Source: Ectocarpus siliculosus
Lineage: Eukaryota > Sar > Phaeophyceae > Ectocarpales > Ectocarpaceae
Direction of reading: 5' to 3'
Assembly (NCBI GenBank): GCA_000310025.1
Contig: FN649739.1
Location: 1,432,775 to 1,496,774, forward strand
Length of the DNA stretch: 64,000 nt
Shown here: in pieces, positions 37,501-49,400 of the stretch
How the letters are laid out: every line of letters starts with the position of its first letter
Position numbering within the stretch: position 1 is the first letter of the stretch
The notes under the pieces: model-generated
What the model was told of the DNA's origin: nothing
What the model saw: the letters and a program-made list of their open reading frames with translations, nothing else
The model's database searches: none
Position numbers and translations under genes: made by a program

Positions 37501-38702
37501 TAAGGGCCCTCCTCATGGAAACCTCGGAACACCCCTTTGTCCTTTGACTGCACTTGAATTTTTGGCATTGGGGGGCGGAGAGGACGGTTGGCCAATGAGG
37601 GGAGCAGGTGTGGCAGGAAAACGGAGAGAGAAGGGGACCAGTAGGGGTGGTTTTGACACTGGGTTGCCGATGTCCGAATCTATGCAGTGGTGCACCTTCT
37701 TCGGTTTTCCTAGATATTTTGTGGACAAACCAAAGCAGGAACTTATGTGAAAACTCTCGGTCCGCCATTCTCTTTGCAGATGTTCGACTTGATGTCTCCG
37801 CTCCACCAGCTCGGCCGCGCTCGCTGGAGCATGCTACATGGCATGGACAAGGTCGCCGAGAAAGCGCTAGTTTTAGGTCTTGAAATCAGCGAAGAGGTAT
37901 GTAGGACGAGTATCTGTTGTGTGTGGACAAAGACATGGTCGTTAATGTTGATGTTGTTATAATCGTGGTTTGTGGAGGAAGTTAGCTTGCTTTGGGGGTT
38001 AATGTTGATATTTGAAACTACAGTAGCAGTAGAGGCCTCTCTCTTTCGTGTATTATTCCGCAGCTCAACCGCCACTCCTCCGTCTTTTAGGATGTCGCCA
38101 CTTCGAATGTCAATGTGCGACGTAGCAGTATGCAAAGGAAAGCCTCTTACGAGGAGGAGCTTTCCGTAGGACAATTTTGCCCCTGTCAGGGTCAAATCAC
38201 TGCGTAGTGTTCACAAATATGCGTTCCAATTGTCTTCTGTGGAATAAAAAAGTGTTGCCTCGGCGCTGTCGCATGGTCCGAAGGGAGCAATACGCAGGGA
38301 GGGATACCAGCCCAATTTCCGTATGCCCAAGTTGTCTTGTTCCTGCAGGGAGGGCTACCAGCCCAATTTCCGTACGCCCAAGTTGTCTTGTTCCTGCCGC
38401 CCCCCACCTGCCCCTCGCGTTTCTTCGGTGTATGCTAATATTCCCATCATCGGTACATGACGATTGAAATGCGCGCGGGTGTTTTTTCACAGGATGTCCA
38501 CTTCCCTTTCGCGGAGGGGCTTCTCCTGCTGCACTCGACGCGCATCGAGTCCCTGCCAATGGACGAGCGGAGGGCGAGGGCAAGGAGAGGGAGGCGAACC
38601 CTCCACAGAATAGGGGCTTGCTTGATCCCACCAGCGGATCGAACCCGAAAGAAGGGAGAGGCGAAGGCGGAAGAGGAACCCTCCAAAGAATCGGCGACTT
38701 GA
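9679..38702 (+). CDS. Giant soluble adenylyl cyclase (ADCY10-like), about 40 exons
   Basis: It makes cAMP from ATP; the animal homologue is activated by bicarbonate and calcium. Exons: 9679-10765, 11668-11804, 12325-12470, 12613-12826, 13389-13504, 14109-14286, 14972-15221, 15868-16121, 17000-17194, 18117-18427, 19012-19225, 19563-19700, 20367-20498, 21286-21445, 21707-21828, 22516-22771, 23112-~23947, 24857-24979, 25263-25417, 25698-25857, 26422-26499, 27021-27227, 28221-28359, 28580-28755, 29352-29498, 30101-30157, 30540-30881, 31959-32087, 32444-32596, 32822-32992, 33804-33941, 34006-34125, 34509-34598, 35077-35175, 36031-36147, 36389-36598, 36898-37029, 37300-37386, 37780-37896, 38493-38702. 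Phases agree at almost every junction; total is about 2,700 residues against about 1,600 in the human enzyme. Order: disordered acidic Ser/Ala-rich N-terminus (1-420), C1 (about 458-626), C2 (about 860-1080), P-loop NTPase with a long insert (about 1090-1750), TPR-like tail. The start is the first ATG in the open first exon. Least certain are the start of exon 13 (20361 also possible), the ends of exons 17 and 27, the start of exon 18, and a possible missed exon between 35176 and 36030. Confidence 0.85.
12613..14286 (+). other. Cyclase catalytic domain C1 (three exons)
   Basis: Exon 12613-12826 encodes LLFADISGFTRLSARLNAEQ and, further on, GGDIIKFCGDAVMIVW. The Asp of DISGF and the Asp of CGDA are the two metal-binding residues of class III cyclases, and the Lys before FCGD matches the conserved Lys of ADCY10-type C1. 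Exons 13389-13504 and 14109-14286 supply the rest of the fold: MQGAACALTMLSE, LRLHCGMGSGQMYGYLVGAD, WEYLVAGDPLRQIGEAEPEA and EVILSPEAWELAS. The last motif matches the VILSP..W element after C1 in animal soluble cyclase. The Asn/Arg transition-state pair is absent here, as expected when it is supplied by C2. Confidence 0.9.
13552..13593. repeat. CT/TG microsatellite in cyclase intron
   Basis: A run of CT dinucleotides passes directly into TG dinucleotides and back into CT, within the intron after the second C1 exon. Confidence 0.85.
17454..17497 (+). repeat. 22-bp tandem duplication in intron
   Basis: Two exact adjacent copies of a 22-base unit containing GATCGGTGCTCCGAAGAACA lie in the intron before the first C2 exon. 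Confidence 0.85.
18117..19700 (+). other. Cyclase domain C2 (three exons, complementary half-site)
   Basis: Exons 18117-18427, 19012-19225 and 19563-19700 encode VKYLAEIRFVTTIFINIYGL, FVVDDKGCVMIGAFGLPQYS, LGASIGITTGQVYCGFVGAS, YAMMGCSVNLSARLMASAP and a closing strand GYVDPVPVFRPL. The first metal Asp of C1 is replaced by Asn (FINIYG), while the Asn and Arg of VNLSAR, which stabilise the transition state, are kept. This is the pattern of a metal-free C2 completing one active site at the C1/C2 interface. The intron after exon 19012-19225 uses a GC donor. An apparent (CAA)n tract precedes the acceptor at 19563. Confidence 0.88.
22516..24979 (+). other. Long low-complexity insert within the NTPase module
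   Basis: Three exons (22516-22771, 23112 to about 23947, 24857-24979) lie between Walker A and Walker B and encode roughly 400 residues with no recognisable fold: Ala/Thr/Gly-rich at first, then rich in Ser, Lys, Arg and Gly with many basic Ser/Thr contexts. The splice 22771 to 23112 is supported by phase 1 on both sides (G plus AC). The right end of the middle exon is uncertain: GT donors at 23948 (phase 0, agrees with the next exon) and 23952 (phase 1) are both possible. Animal homologues have a short loop here. Confidence 0.6.
25060..25229. repeat. AAC/CAA-rich low-complexity tract in intron
   Basis: Interrupted AAC trinucleotides fill most of the intron before exon 25263-25417. A similar shorter CAA tract (19495-19557) precedes the acceptor at 19563, which makes the polypyrimidine signals of both introns weak. 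Confidence 0.8.
37086..37193 (+). repeat. 54-bp tandem duplication in intron
   Basis: Two copies of a unit containing CTTCGCTCTTCGGGTTCGTC start at 37097 and 37151, in the intron between TPR-like exons. Confidence 0.85.
38293..38398 (+). repeat. 52-bp tandem duplication in last intron of cyclase
   Basis: Two nearly identical units beginning GCAGGGAGGG start at 38293 and 38345 and differ at two positions or so. Confidence 0.85.
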
Positions 38703-40499
38703 ATTGATTCACCACCTAGGAGAAACCTGTCAGGTGGCTATAAGGCTTTCCCCACAGGCGGCGCCTGCACGAGGTATTGTAGATCGACGAACTTAAAACG
38801 TGGCACAAGTAAATATTTTGAATCAAATCTCGACCCCACGGATGGAGAGCGAGAGCTCCGGCACTTTTGGAGACAACGAGCGTAGACGGAACAGAGAGAA
38901 GGGTGGTGCTGGTGTGGGATAGCGATGTTGGATCTGTCCTGCGCGCGCTTGCGCTGAAAGGTTTGGGAGTATTGGGCCTGACGCTCTCGCTCGCCGTCGG
39001 AGTGGTTTGGAGGTGCGCCATAATCTGTCTGCTGCGCCCGCCAGAAACTGTTACAGTGCCCACCGAAAGGGAGCCGGTAGGATGCACACAAGGAGGAGAT
39101 TTGGTCTCTCCCTGATTCTAGATTCTTGTTGGTGTAGAGGTTAGCTGTAACGTGGACGGAAGATGCAACTTCCGTATGTGGTGGCAGGTGGTGCCTCTGT
39201 TTCATTTGCTTCGCCGGCGTAGTTGGTGCACTTCTATTATGTTATCGCTCTCATTGCAGATCATTTAGTATATCTTGGATTTGGTGAGACCTCTTCCTGG
39301 GGCAGACGGACCTCGCCTAGGGTATCCCTCCCCCGACGCTGAGCGCTTTCAGCGCGGCGAGGTGGATCCGAAAATGATCAAAGCACGAAATTCCAAATTG
39401 TAGGGTGGGGGGAACGGTATCTCACGATTGCACTACCTCTTCGTGTTCTCTCGAGACTTACAACACGGGAGAAGCGAAAGAGACAAGTGATCATTGTTAC
39501 GTATGCATAGTAGATAGATCTTACAGTACAAGATTTAGCGTTTCCCCGACATGGTTCCAGCGTTTGTACCCAGTCCGAATCTCTATGTCGAATAACGGTT
39601 TTTACTTCGAATTTTCTACATCGGCTGTCTTGCGAGGGGAGATATTGACGGACGCATTGTAAATTATTCGTTGCTCAAGCATCACTCTGCTTTCTTTACT
39701 ACTGCCACAAGTGGTATGTTTCTGCGGAAATTGGAAAGGTGTTGGACATTGTTTTGACACGACAGAGTCTCTGAAACCCCGGTCGGATACCCGGCAATGA
39801 AAGCAAAGTGACAAAGATACTCGTGTGATACCCTGCGTAGCACCTTTGGCGCCAGGCGCTGCACACCAACAGAATCTTGCGCTCGATACAGCTTTAGCAC
39901 CTATCTCTGATGAGGGACGTTCCTGTATGCATAGTCTCTTGGGCAGAGGGGCAAGAGGACCGTTTGTTGTGAAGTCAGACCTTTTGATACGTATACATGC
40001 GAGCAACATCAAAAACAGAGGGCGGGGCCATTCATATTTGCGTGCTTTTGTCCATAGTCGGGATAGAGTTGGGGGGTGCTCTGATTATGCTCCGGCTTTG
40101 GATCTCGGAGTTTTCAACCGTCAACAACTGCATCCCCCGGACGGACACAAGAAAGAGACCATTTTTTCCGCGCTCTCCGTGTGTTGCACAAGTTCTGTCA
40201 ATCCTCCATGCACCAACCTCACACATCGTCATATCGAATTTACCACGCGCAGGTCCCCGCCACTACGTACAACTCTAGATGTGTACCCATATACGATTTG
40301 ACCTTGCGCAACACTCTCTCCAAGTCAAACGGAACAGGGAACGGGGACAGCAGGAAGAGATAAAAAAAGCCTGATCAATGTCAGTGAAACCGACATCTCC
40401 GTTTGAGTGGCGAATTGCGCCGCTCTCTCTCCGATAAAATGCACTCCGGCCGAAAAAGAGCGTCGCACAGCCCAAGCAACATCAACCAGCAACGATACC
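38703..40499. other. Intergenic region between cyclase and TIMP-like genes
   Basis: About 1.8 kb that must hold the cyclase 3' untranslated region and the promoter of the TIMP-like gene. Only short chance ORFs are present and no splice-consistent gene, polyadenylation signal or core promoter could be fixed. Confidence 0.4.
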
Positions 40500-43400
40500 A
40501 TGGGCTTGAAATATCTCGCAGCAGCAGCCGTAGCACTTTGTTGGGCATCCCGTGCCTCGGCGTGCAGCTGCGTGGCGATTGGAGCCCTCTGCGACTCAAT
40601 ACAGAACACGGATGTCGTACTCCACGTCTCAGCTGTGTCATGGTGAGAATCTGGTGTGCAGCAGATATGCACGCATAGATGGCATCGCCCGAAGACATTC
40701 GGGATGTAGATTGGTCATGGAGAACTAGAGCGATCGCTTGTTACTTGGTACAGCAGCGGCGAAGGATTCGATACGGCGCGGGGCGCACGATCACCCGTCC
40801 GTGTGGTTGTCACAGCGTCGGACAAGCTGCTTCCGATTGGCTGTTTTTGTCCTTTCCTCCGCTTTTTTGAGGATCGAACGGATAGAAACAAGATGTGTGC
40901 CCACTATGTGTGCCTTCTATGCTAAAACATTCACACCAAACCCCTTCCTCCCTCCCTATACCGGTATAGCCCCAAGCCACCAGCATTCCAACCTCGCCAA
41001 TTTCTCCCTGGTGTGTGGCACAAGTCCTCTCGAACAACGTTCCTGTTGCTTTTTGCCGAGATCCTGTAGATTGGCGCTCAGCTGCTGCTTCTAATTCGCC
41101 AGCAAATTGCACACCAACTTGCGCACCCATCATGATGCCATCAACCATCCATCACCCAAGCAGGAGTGAGGAAGTTTAGCGAACGGCACCCCACGCACGC
41201 ACACTCCCGACCACATTTGTGACCACTCGTTTATTTTTGAAATTCGCGGCTCTCTCACTGCTATGTAGTATATGACGCCATGAATGGCGGCGGCGGACGA
41301 AACCTGAGTGATAATTTATTTTCTCAAGACCCAACGAATCTATCTTCATATACAAAGAGTGTAAGATAAATAGATGTACATAGCAATGAATCCATAGCAT
41401 CAGAAAAGGCTCTGTATTTCCACGATTTCCCGAGCGGCACACAGCGATATTTCCATGTGGTGCTCCACCCATAAGACTAGGCCCTTCCCCCGCCGGCGAT
41501 CGCCGAAAACACCGATTTCTGAAAAAAGTCACCGAAGAACAGCTGAAAAAAAAATCGCCGAAAAAAAAAAAAAATCGCCGATTCCGAAGGGGGCTCCGCC
41601 GAATCGAAAAAAGATGTCGCCGATTGTCGCCGATTAAATTCACGATGCCCCCTGTACCTCCTTCGTAGCTCTGCTTGTTATTATATGTCATAGCCTTTGT
41701 AGCTCTATACAGCTGCACAGCTTCACACACGGCTGAACGGCGGTGCTATGTCGTCGCCTCTTAGCGGTATGGAAGCCTACTCTAATAGTAGGTGGGATAG
41801 TAGCAGTGAAAGCGAAGGGGATTCGGACAATGAGGTGCAATTTGTCCGCCAAACAAAAGACAAAAGTGCCGCGGCTGCCACCAGCGGCGACAGCGGCAGC
41901 GGCAGCGGTGGCAGCGGCAGAGCCGCACCACCTGCTTTCGGTGCAAGAGCTTCGCCGCGGGTCTCTTCTGCTGGTTCAGCTTCTTCTAGCAGCATGGCCT
42001 CTGCACGCCAACACAGCGTTGGTGGCACCACTTCCGCCGAAACTTCAAAATCGATGCCGCTTTTGCAACCATCCTCTGCGTTCATGGAACGAGTGTTTTC
42101 CATCCTGCGGTGTTACTTTAATGAACGACAAGAAGAGAGCGTGTACAGCGACCGTATTTGCGCTTCCGCACTGCTCAAATCAAGTAAAACAGGGGCAGGG
42201 TCCAAAGTAGCTCAGAAGAGAAGAAGAAGGAAAGCGCCGCTGATTGATGCCAACAACGGCGGCGGCGGTAGCGACGAAAGAAAGCGATGACAGCGATGAA
42301 GACAGCGACTCAAGACCTGTAATTTGTAAATTTAATGCTGATATTTTTATTGTGTCGTAGGTCGTAGGAGTAAAAGATTTTTTTGCCCCCAAGTCGCGCG
42401 TCATCCTATCCTATTATTTCAGAAATTTTTCGATGTTGAGTGCAGGTTAGGACTATATTGCATGCTGTTATGCAGTCTCTAGCAAAGAAATAAAAGGGCA
42501 AACTACTTCGTTCGCTAATCGCCGGCAGGTGACCTCTGCAGCAGTCCAACAGTCGACAGCCTCGCGACCCGCTCGTTTGTGTGTACTAGAAGTCGCTTCG
42601 ATGAAGTCGCTGAAGCTAAAAATGGCATAGGTAGCAGCCGAAGAAAAAAAGAAAATCGCCGAAAATCGCCGAAAATGAAACAGGACTCACCGAAAAAACA
42701 TGCTGAATCGCCGAATGTCGCCGAAAAAGTTTTTTTTTCCATCAGTTTTTTGTTTGTTTGTTTGTTTTTCTTCACATTAAACTCGTGTCAGTTGCTAATC
42801 CCAAAATCTAGCAAAGTAGTATTTGCCGAAAAAAAATCGTGAATCGCCGAAAAAAAAAAACAAAAGTCGCCGGCGGGGGAAGGGCCTACATAAGACCATA
42901 AGACCACTTCCGATTCGAACCGAAATGTTCCGACAACGAGTCAGTCGCAGGCGTATATGACACAAGATAACACACCCCCTTGGCCGATTTTCAAAGCTCA
43001 ATTTCTCAACAGCAGGAAGAGTCACAGCGCCGAAAACGGCGGCGTTGGAACCGTCTCGTCGAGAGCTGTTCGAAAACGTATTGTTTCGTTTATGCATCCT
43101 CTTCGTCGTGGAGTAATCGAGCTTTGAAAATCGGTCCAGGGGGTGTGTTATCTTGTGTCATATACGGTATGCATTTCTTATATTTTTTTCCGCACCTCTT
43201 TTTGCCTCTTTTGGGAAGAGGCAAATGCTCTACATGGGGGTTAGTGTTAGGGCTGCTCTTAGCGTAGGTCTTAACGAAGAAATCAGATCTCGAAATCACA
43301 TTCAGAGTTGGTTATAAGACCGGAAGATCCAAAGAACTCTTTCGTTGATTGGCTGAAATGTTATGGAACCCGTCGAATCTTTAGGACTTAAAACAGGACG

Positions 43401-46400
43401 ACCCAAAACCAAATCGGGATATGAAAAAAGGTGAAATCATTTAATCGGATCCCGATTTGGGTGAACCGCAACCATAGTTGCGGAACCACGGTCAACTCGC
43501 GTGCACGGCGCGTGCCCACCTACCCCCATCCACGCGAACTCCATCCACCGCCGAGCACAGAGGAGAAAGAGAGCAAAAAGAGCCAACCCAAAGGGAGGGT
43601 GACTGCGCATTGTTGTTGCACGTGACTGGCGCCGAAAAAAAACGTGTGTGGGATGTGTTGGTCTGTGGGGCAATCTCCCGTGGGTTGTCAAACCTCAATT
43701 GCACAGACGAATTGGTGGCTTTCCGTCCGTCGGACGAGGCTCGATTCAAAGTGTCACATGCATAGACATCGTGTCAGTACCGCAGAGGCCATGTACGCGT
43801 TGGTGTGTGCTTCTCGGGAGGGATAGCTCCCCATGTGGTGTGGCCACGTCATAACAGCACGTCACAACAGCAACCTGGCAGTCGGCAAGCGGCGGACCTC
43901 TCGGGTTGTTCGCGGTGGACGTCCACCCCTCCTGCTCAGCTTCTCACCCGCAACTGTTTAGAGGATGGGTATGTGGGGATCATGCAAGGTTCTCCTGGGA
44001 AATTTGGTGCAAGATTGGTTGTTTACCGAGGGAAAAGTGATCAGCGGAACGAACGCAACAGGTTGTGCCAAACTTTGCACGGCGATGCACTCGAAATGGC
44101 GGACGTGTGGCCCCTCTGCTGCATCGCAATCGCCGAAAACCGAACGCGGCGCGCCCTTAAAGGGCTCTTGAGCATCCCAGGGGCAGGATTTCACCACGGA
44201 CGCTAATGGCAGCGAAAGACGAGCCAGTTGCTCGCCAAACAAACTTGTTTTGTCATGGCGGTTTTCCGGACACACGCAAACAAAAAGTGCCATCTGTATC
44301 TCTATTAACAAATGGAGCTGTGGCCAAAATCGGGTACACCCGGTCCAACCACGCCATAATCGGGTACCCCTACAAGACGCACCTGGGAGCGACCGCATGA
44401 CACCATCTGATTGGCCGACGCCAACCTCCTACCCGACCTTGACCGTCTTTCCACCGGGTGCACCCCATCTTGGCTACTCACCCCCCGGAGAGGTGCCCGA
44501 TTTTTCTCTCCACTACCCGAAAATGGCTGGGCTGTTCGGCCAAAACCCATGCACGCACACCATCACGGGTCGGACCACACACCGCTGGCCGCTCGTTTGT
44601 AGCCAATGAGAAAGCCGCGGAGGCAGACAATATGTCTTATGGTATTTTTAGGTGACGAGTCTCGCTTGTGTCGCATCTCGTGAGTGAGGTTTTCATCCAG
44701 GCCTTCTCGATCATTTGCACTAGCTAGTTGCACCGACCGTCTGCCGTTTCCCCTAAGCGAGAGTTCCACCGCCGGCGGTGGGTCTGCCTTCGCCCGCCGT
44801 CGGAACGTCCGAATTCGAAGGCAGGGCATTGCTGACGTGTGCTTGTTGTGCATAGGTTTTGGCCAAACAGCCCAGCCATTTTCGGGTAGGGGAAAGAAAA
44901 ACCGGGTACCCCTCCGGGGGGTGAGTATCCAAGATCGGATGTACCCGGTGGAGACGGTTAAGGTCGGGTAGGGGCGGGCGTCGGCCAATCAGATGGTGTC
45001 ATGCGGTTGCTCCCAGCACCATCTAGTAGGGGTACCCGATGTCCGTGGTTGGACCGGGTGTACCCGATTTTGGCCACTGCTTTTCAGTTTTCATGGCGGT
45101 GTCGGCGATTGCGATGCAGCAGAGGGGCCACACGTCCGCCATTTCGAGTGCATCGCAGTGCAAAGTTTGGCACAACCTGTTGCGTTCGCTCCGGTGATCA
45201 CTTTTCTCTAGGTAAACAACCATTCTTGCACCAAATTTCTCAGGAGAACCTTGCATGATCCCCACATACCCATCCTCTAAACAGTTGCGAGTGAGAAGCT
45301 GAGCAGGAGGGGTGGACGTACGCCACAGCGCCCTGCTAACACTTACCCTCATCTAGAGCATTTGCCTCTTCCCACAAGAGGCAAAAAGAGGTGTGGAAAA
45401 CAACAATATATAAGAAATGCAGTGGCACACGCCTGCGACTGACTCGTTGTGGGAGCAATTCGGTTCCAATCGGAAGTGGTCTGTTAGGTAACATTTCGCT
45501 GTATGTGACTGTTGGCGCTGTGATCGGAAGAAGAGCATGGTCGAGGCGTGTCGGTCCCTAGCCTCTACACCGCACATACGTGCACCCCCTCTAACTCCTC
45601 GATTGAAGTTGCTGTATAGCGGACGCAAGGCGGCACACTGAAGGTATGCATACGTGTCATGGAGCAGAGCCCACGTGGATACAATGTGAGGGTTCGTTTT
45701 TACCAAGTTTTGAATTTTTCACCGAGCGTCTACATAACGGATAGTCTTGTGTTTCCTAGTGTTTGTACCTACTAGGAGGATCAACACAAACACAGAAAGA
45801 CTACCCGTTGGATATGTAAACCACAGCAGTACATAGTCGCATCTTGGAGCAGCAGAGAGCCCGCGTGGACTCTCTGTGCTTGTCGGTGTGTTGTGATCCC
45901 AAGCCTAACGCACACGTCACGTGCGTGGTTCTTCTGTTATTATCTCTGTTATCATCATCGAGTGATGGATGCTTTTCCGTCGCGGCCGGCTGCATGTGTT
46001 CCGAAAACACGCCCGTGGTGAACAAAAGCAAGATTAGATGTGCATATACTGTGTACTCGGAAAAGCTTCGGCATGCGAAAATACAATACAAAGCATCGGA
46101 TCTACTCTGTCGTGTTCCTCTGTACCTCTCCAGGCGAACACATGCAAATAAAAATAATAAAAATTACACAAACGTCAATCAATCTAAGGTTTGGCTCATT
46201 TTTTTTACAAGGGATCATCAACGAGGGGCGATATCTTCCATTGGAACAAACGGTACATAAACTGCCGTCCGTCCCCTTGGCAGGGTCGACGGCGAAGACA
46301 TCAACTCCGACGACACCTACACGCTCGAGACCATCGAGGTCTTCAAGGCGGAGGACCCCGGTCCCAACGAGTACGACGAGGTCGGGAGTCAGTTTGAGAT

Positions 46401-49400
46401 CACCACGGCTGGAAACTCGGGCCTCTGCGGGGTGTTCATGGACGCGGATGGGTCGACGGAGTACCTTATCGACCTCAACCGACAGAGGTAACCATCTTTT
46501 TGATGTTGTTCTGAATGCACCGTTAGCGCCCGCGCACCGGAGCACTTGAAACTGATACTATACAGTACTGGGGTCGCTAGGTTGATGGTGCAGGTGCTAG
46601 GTATGGTACCGGTGAAGTCTGCTGACACAGACTTAAGCTGGTTGCTAGAACCTGTATGTTCCTCGACCCTGAATAGTGCAGGTGCCCGCTGTAGTGCAGG
46701 TAAAATCTCTGGAACACCCCTGCACTAAAGCGATCCCGGTGCTGCTGTAGCCTCGAACAACTAGAATTTGAGCACGATTTGTGAAGGCGGTTGAGGAACC
46801 CCTACCGAAGAACTATGGTGGCCCATTCGTAGCATAACCCTAGGAGCTAAGAGAACCCTAGCCTCGACCAAAACTAGTCTAGAGCTTCTTCCTGTACACA
46901 ACAAATCTATCTCTATCCATAGAGCAGCAGCCGAAGTCTCCGCGCTGCCGAGCTCCATGCCGCGTTCTCTTTTGCCCCAACCACACTATTGTATCTCTCT
47001 CTCTCTATTGTTGTTGTTGTTGTTTGTTATTATTGTTGTTGAGTTCTGTGGTGCGTACTATTTCGCTCCAACCACGCTGTCTCTGTCTCTCTCTATCGCT
47101 GTGTTTGTTTTTGTTGAGTTCTGTGGCGCGTACTCGTACGCTCCAACCTCCCTATTCCTCTCTCTCTTTCTCTCTCCGCCGTCGTTGTTAAAAAATCGTT
47201 GATGTTGATGTTGATGTTGACGTTGATGTCGTTGCAGCGACGGAAGTCTCCGCGCTGCCGGTATCTGCGGCGTGTTCCGGGAGTGGGACGAGGCAGACCG
47301 GGTAGAGCTGGAGGAGGGCTGCGACGACTACGACCCCTGCAACGGGGAATGCGGCGAGTTTCAGGTGTGCCTGTGCAACAAAGACAACGAGGAGGAGTGC
47401 GAGAGACGCGCGTAGCAGCCCTTTTGCCGACCAACCAGACCAGATGGCGTGCGAAATATTTGCGAGAAACGCACGACGTTTGCCGACCAACTAGACGACA
47501 TAGTGTGCGAAAATTCGCGAGACACGCACCCACGCCTTTTGCCGATTGGCGTGCGGGGGGGTTGCCTCTGTACTCCCGGCCACGGGGTTACAGCTGTACC
47601 ACCGTCGTCGTCATCGATGACCTAATTAGTTGTGCGAGCCACCATCCCCGACAGCCCGTCCACGCATGCATCCGGTCTTACCAAGGTCGTACTGCGAAGG
47701 GGCAACGCAGACCGGGAGAGTCTCTACGACACTTCCAACCTGCTCGCCACTGACCGACCTTCTCGCAAATGCTGTAGCATTCTTGCTACCCACCAGCTTG
47801 CACCAGCACCAAATTCCAACACCATGGCCGAAAACCAGTGAGTCATCCATCCAGCAACAACCAACCGGTGGTTGTTTCCATTCTGCGGGGCCCCTTCTCG
47901 CTAATGTTGCAACACTCTGCCGGTACCAACACCAAGCAATCCATCCAGCAACAGCACTCAACCGTTTTTTTAACCCATTCTGCGGGACCCCTCACGAACC
48001 TACGGGACACCCCCTTTTGGCAAAGCGACGCACCTTCCACTGTGTTGATACGCACACCACGGAACTCCCCTCCCTCATTCATAACAAACCATGCAGGTGT
48101 GCTCCCGGAGCTACTTCTCCTATTCGGACGCCTCGTACTTCTGCTCGGACACGTGCGACCCTAGCCCTTGCTCAGAAGGCGAGGAGTGCACCCTTACTTA
48201 CCCCGTCTGCTCGGCGTCGGAAGTGTGCGGCCCCGTGGCCGATTGCGGGGAGGGGGACGGGACACCGGTGAGTCGGGGATGCGAGCCCTCGCTGTACGTG
48301 CTTTTGTTATTGGCATCGACCGACCGCGCTAGCCGGCTGACCAATGAAAAGACGTCAGTCTCAGTACGGTTGAACAATACAAAATTATTCGTAGGGCTAC
48401 CATGATCTGCGACCCCGTGAGGGGGCGTCATGGGGGAGGCTAGGCTACTCTCCGGGTTTAAAGACAGATAATCGAAAAGGTTAAACCGAAAAAATGAAAA
48501 AAATTAAGCCGAAAACGTGAAAGAAACAGAAAAGGCGAAAAGGATAACCCAAAAACGTGAAACCGAAAGCGCGAAACCGAAAAGGACCGAAAAGGATAAG
48601 CTAGCCGAAATGGTTGAAAACACCGAAACCGAAAAGGTGAACCGAAAAGATGAAACCGAAAACGTAAGATCGAAAAGTTTAAGCCGAAAAGGATAAACCG
48701 AAAAGTGAAACCGAAAAGGTTAAACCGAAAAGGACCGAAAAGGTTAAGCCGAAAAGGTTAAACGGGAACCGAAAGAAAGGTGAAGCCGAAAATATTAAGC
48801 GAAAAAAACGCAAAATTTAAAGCCGAAAACGTGAAACCGAAAAGGATCAGGCTAATCAGGCAAATATTCCCGGAATAGTTTCTTGCGTGCATATATACGG
48901 AGGCATTTTTAGCTATGAAGAACCGGACCGGGGAAAGAAGCAAGGGCGAAAAAACGCCTGTGTGCTCCTTTCACCGATCCGGTTATTTTACAGAAGGATC
49001 GGGCACGCGCACCGCGGGCGCTGTAATATCACTGAGAACGCTAGCAAAGCCTGCCACACGCCCAGGTCTATTGCGGACATAATCAAGCGGCAGAAGCCGG
49101 GTTCAGTCCGTTCTTGGTCCAAACTGAGACATTGTATGGCCCTCTCGTCTTCTTCAACTGATGGTGCTGTTGGTGTTCAGGATTTTTTCTCAATCACACA
49201 TGACAAACACGGAAACAGTAGAACGAACACAGCGTCTGCGCCAAGTCCTCCAACGCGCTGATTCCGTCGGCTCGGCTGTCTATGTGATACTCACTCCCGG
49301 CGCTGTGCTGCTTCGTGGGTATTTGGGGCTCGAGTGCTGCTCAAGGTGTGTGAAGGATGTGTGCCACCTCGGGCAAAGTGCCGTTTGAAAAGATGCGGTG

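Larger units (their letters stand above)
27021..38702 (+). other. C-terminal helical/TPR-like region of the cyclase
   Basis: Nineteen exons follow the NTPase core. Exons 27021-27227, 28221-28359 and 28580-28755 match the winged-helix/arm region of large P-loop regulators (GGGNPLFVRNIAI; ALIVSRFDALEPPEQTVLKA; GATFSKDLLLHMLP; EHFSFVHTSVQE). The rest are helical repeats with TPR spacing, for example ARWIGAIGMAHLHLGRLLPA, DKTESLLDRALALSIDIGDP, AEEHFAEAFEMFAP, GSAYAKLCSGDTPEALSMFN and HAITGNMAEASAGLAKMRSI. The final exon ends with a basic, Lys/Glu-rich tail and TGA at 38700-38702. Several introns hold small tandem duplications. Confidence 0.75.

Noticed and set aside
43431-44209. Possible exon of the TIMP-like gene inside intron 1
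   Set aside because: The frames belong to the foldback element, and exons 40500-40642 and 46284-46487 already join in phase (TG plus G) within the NTR domain.
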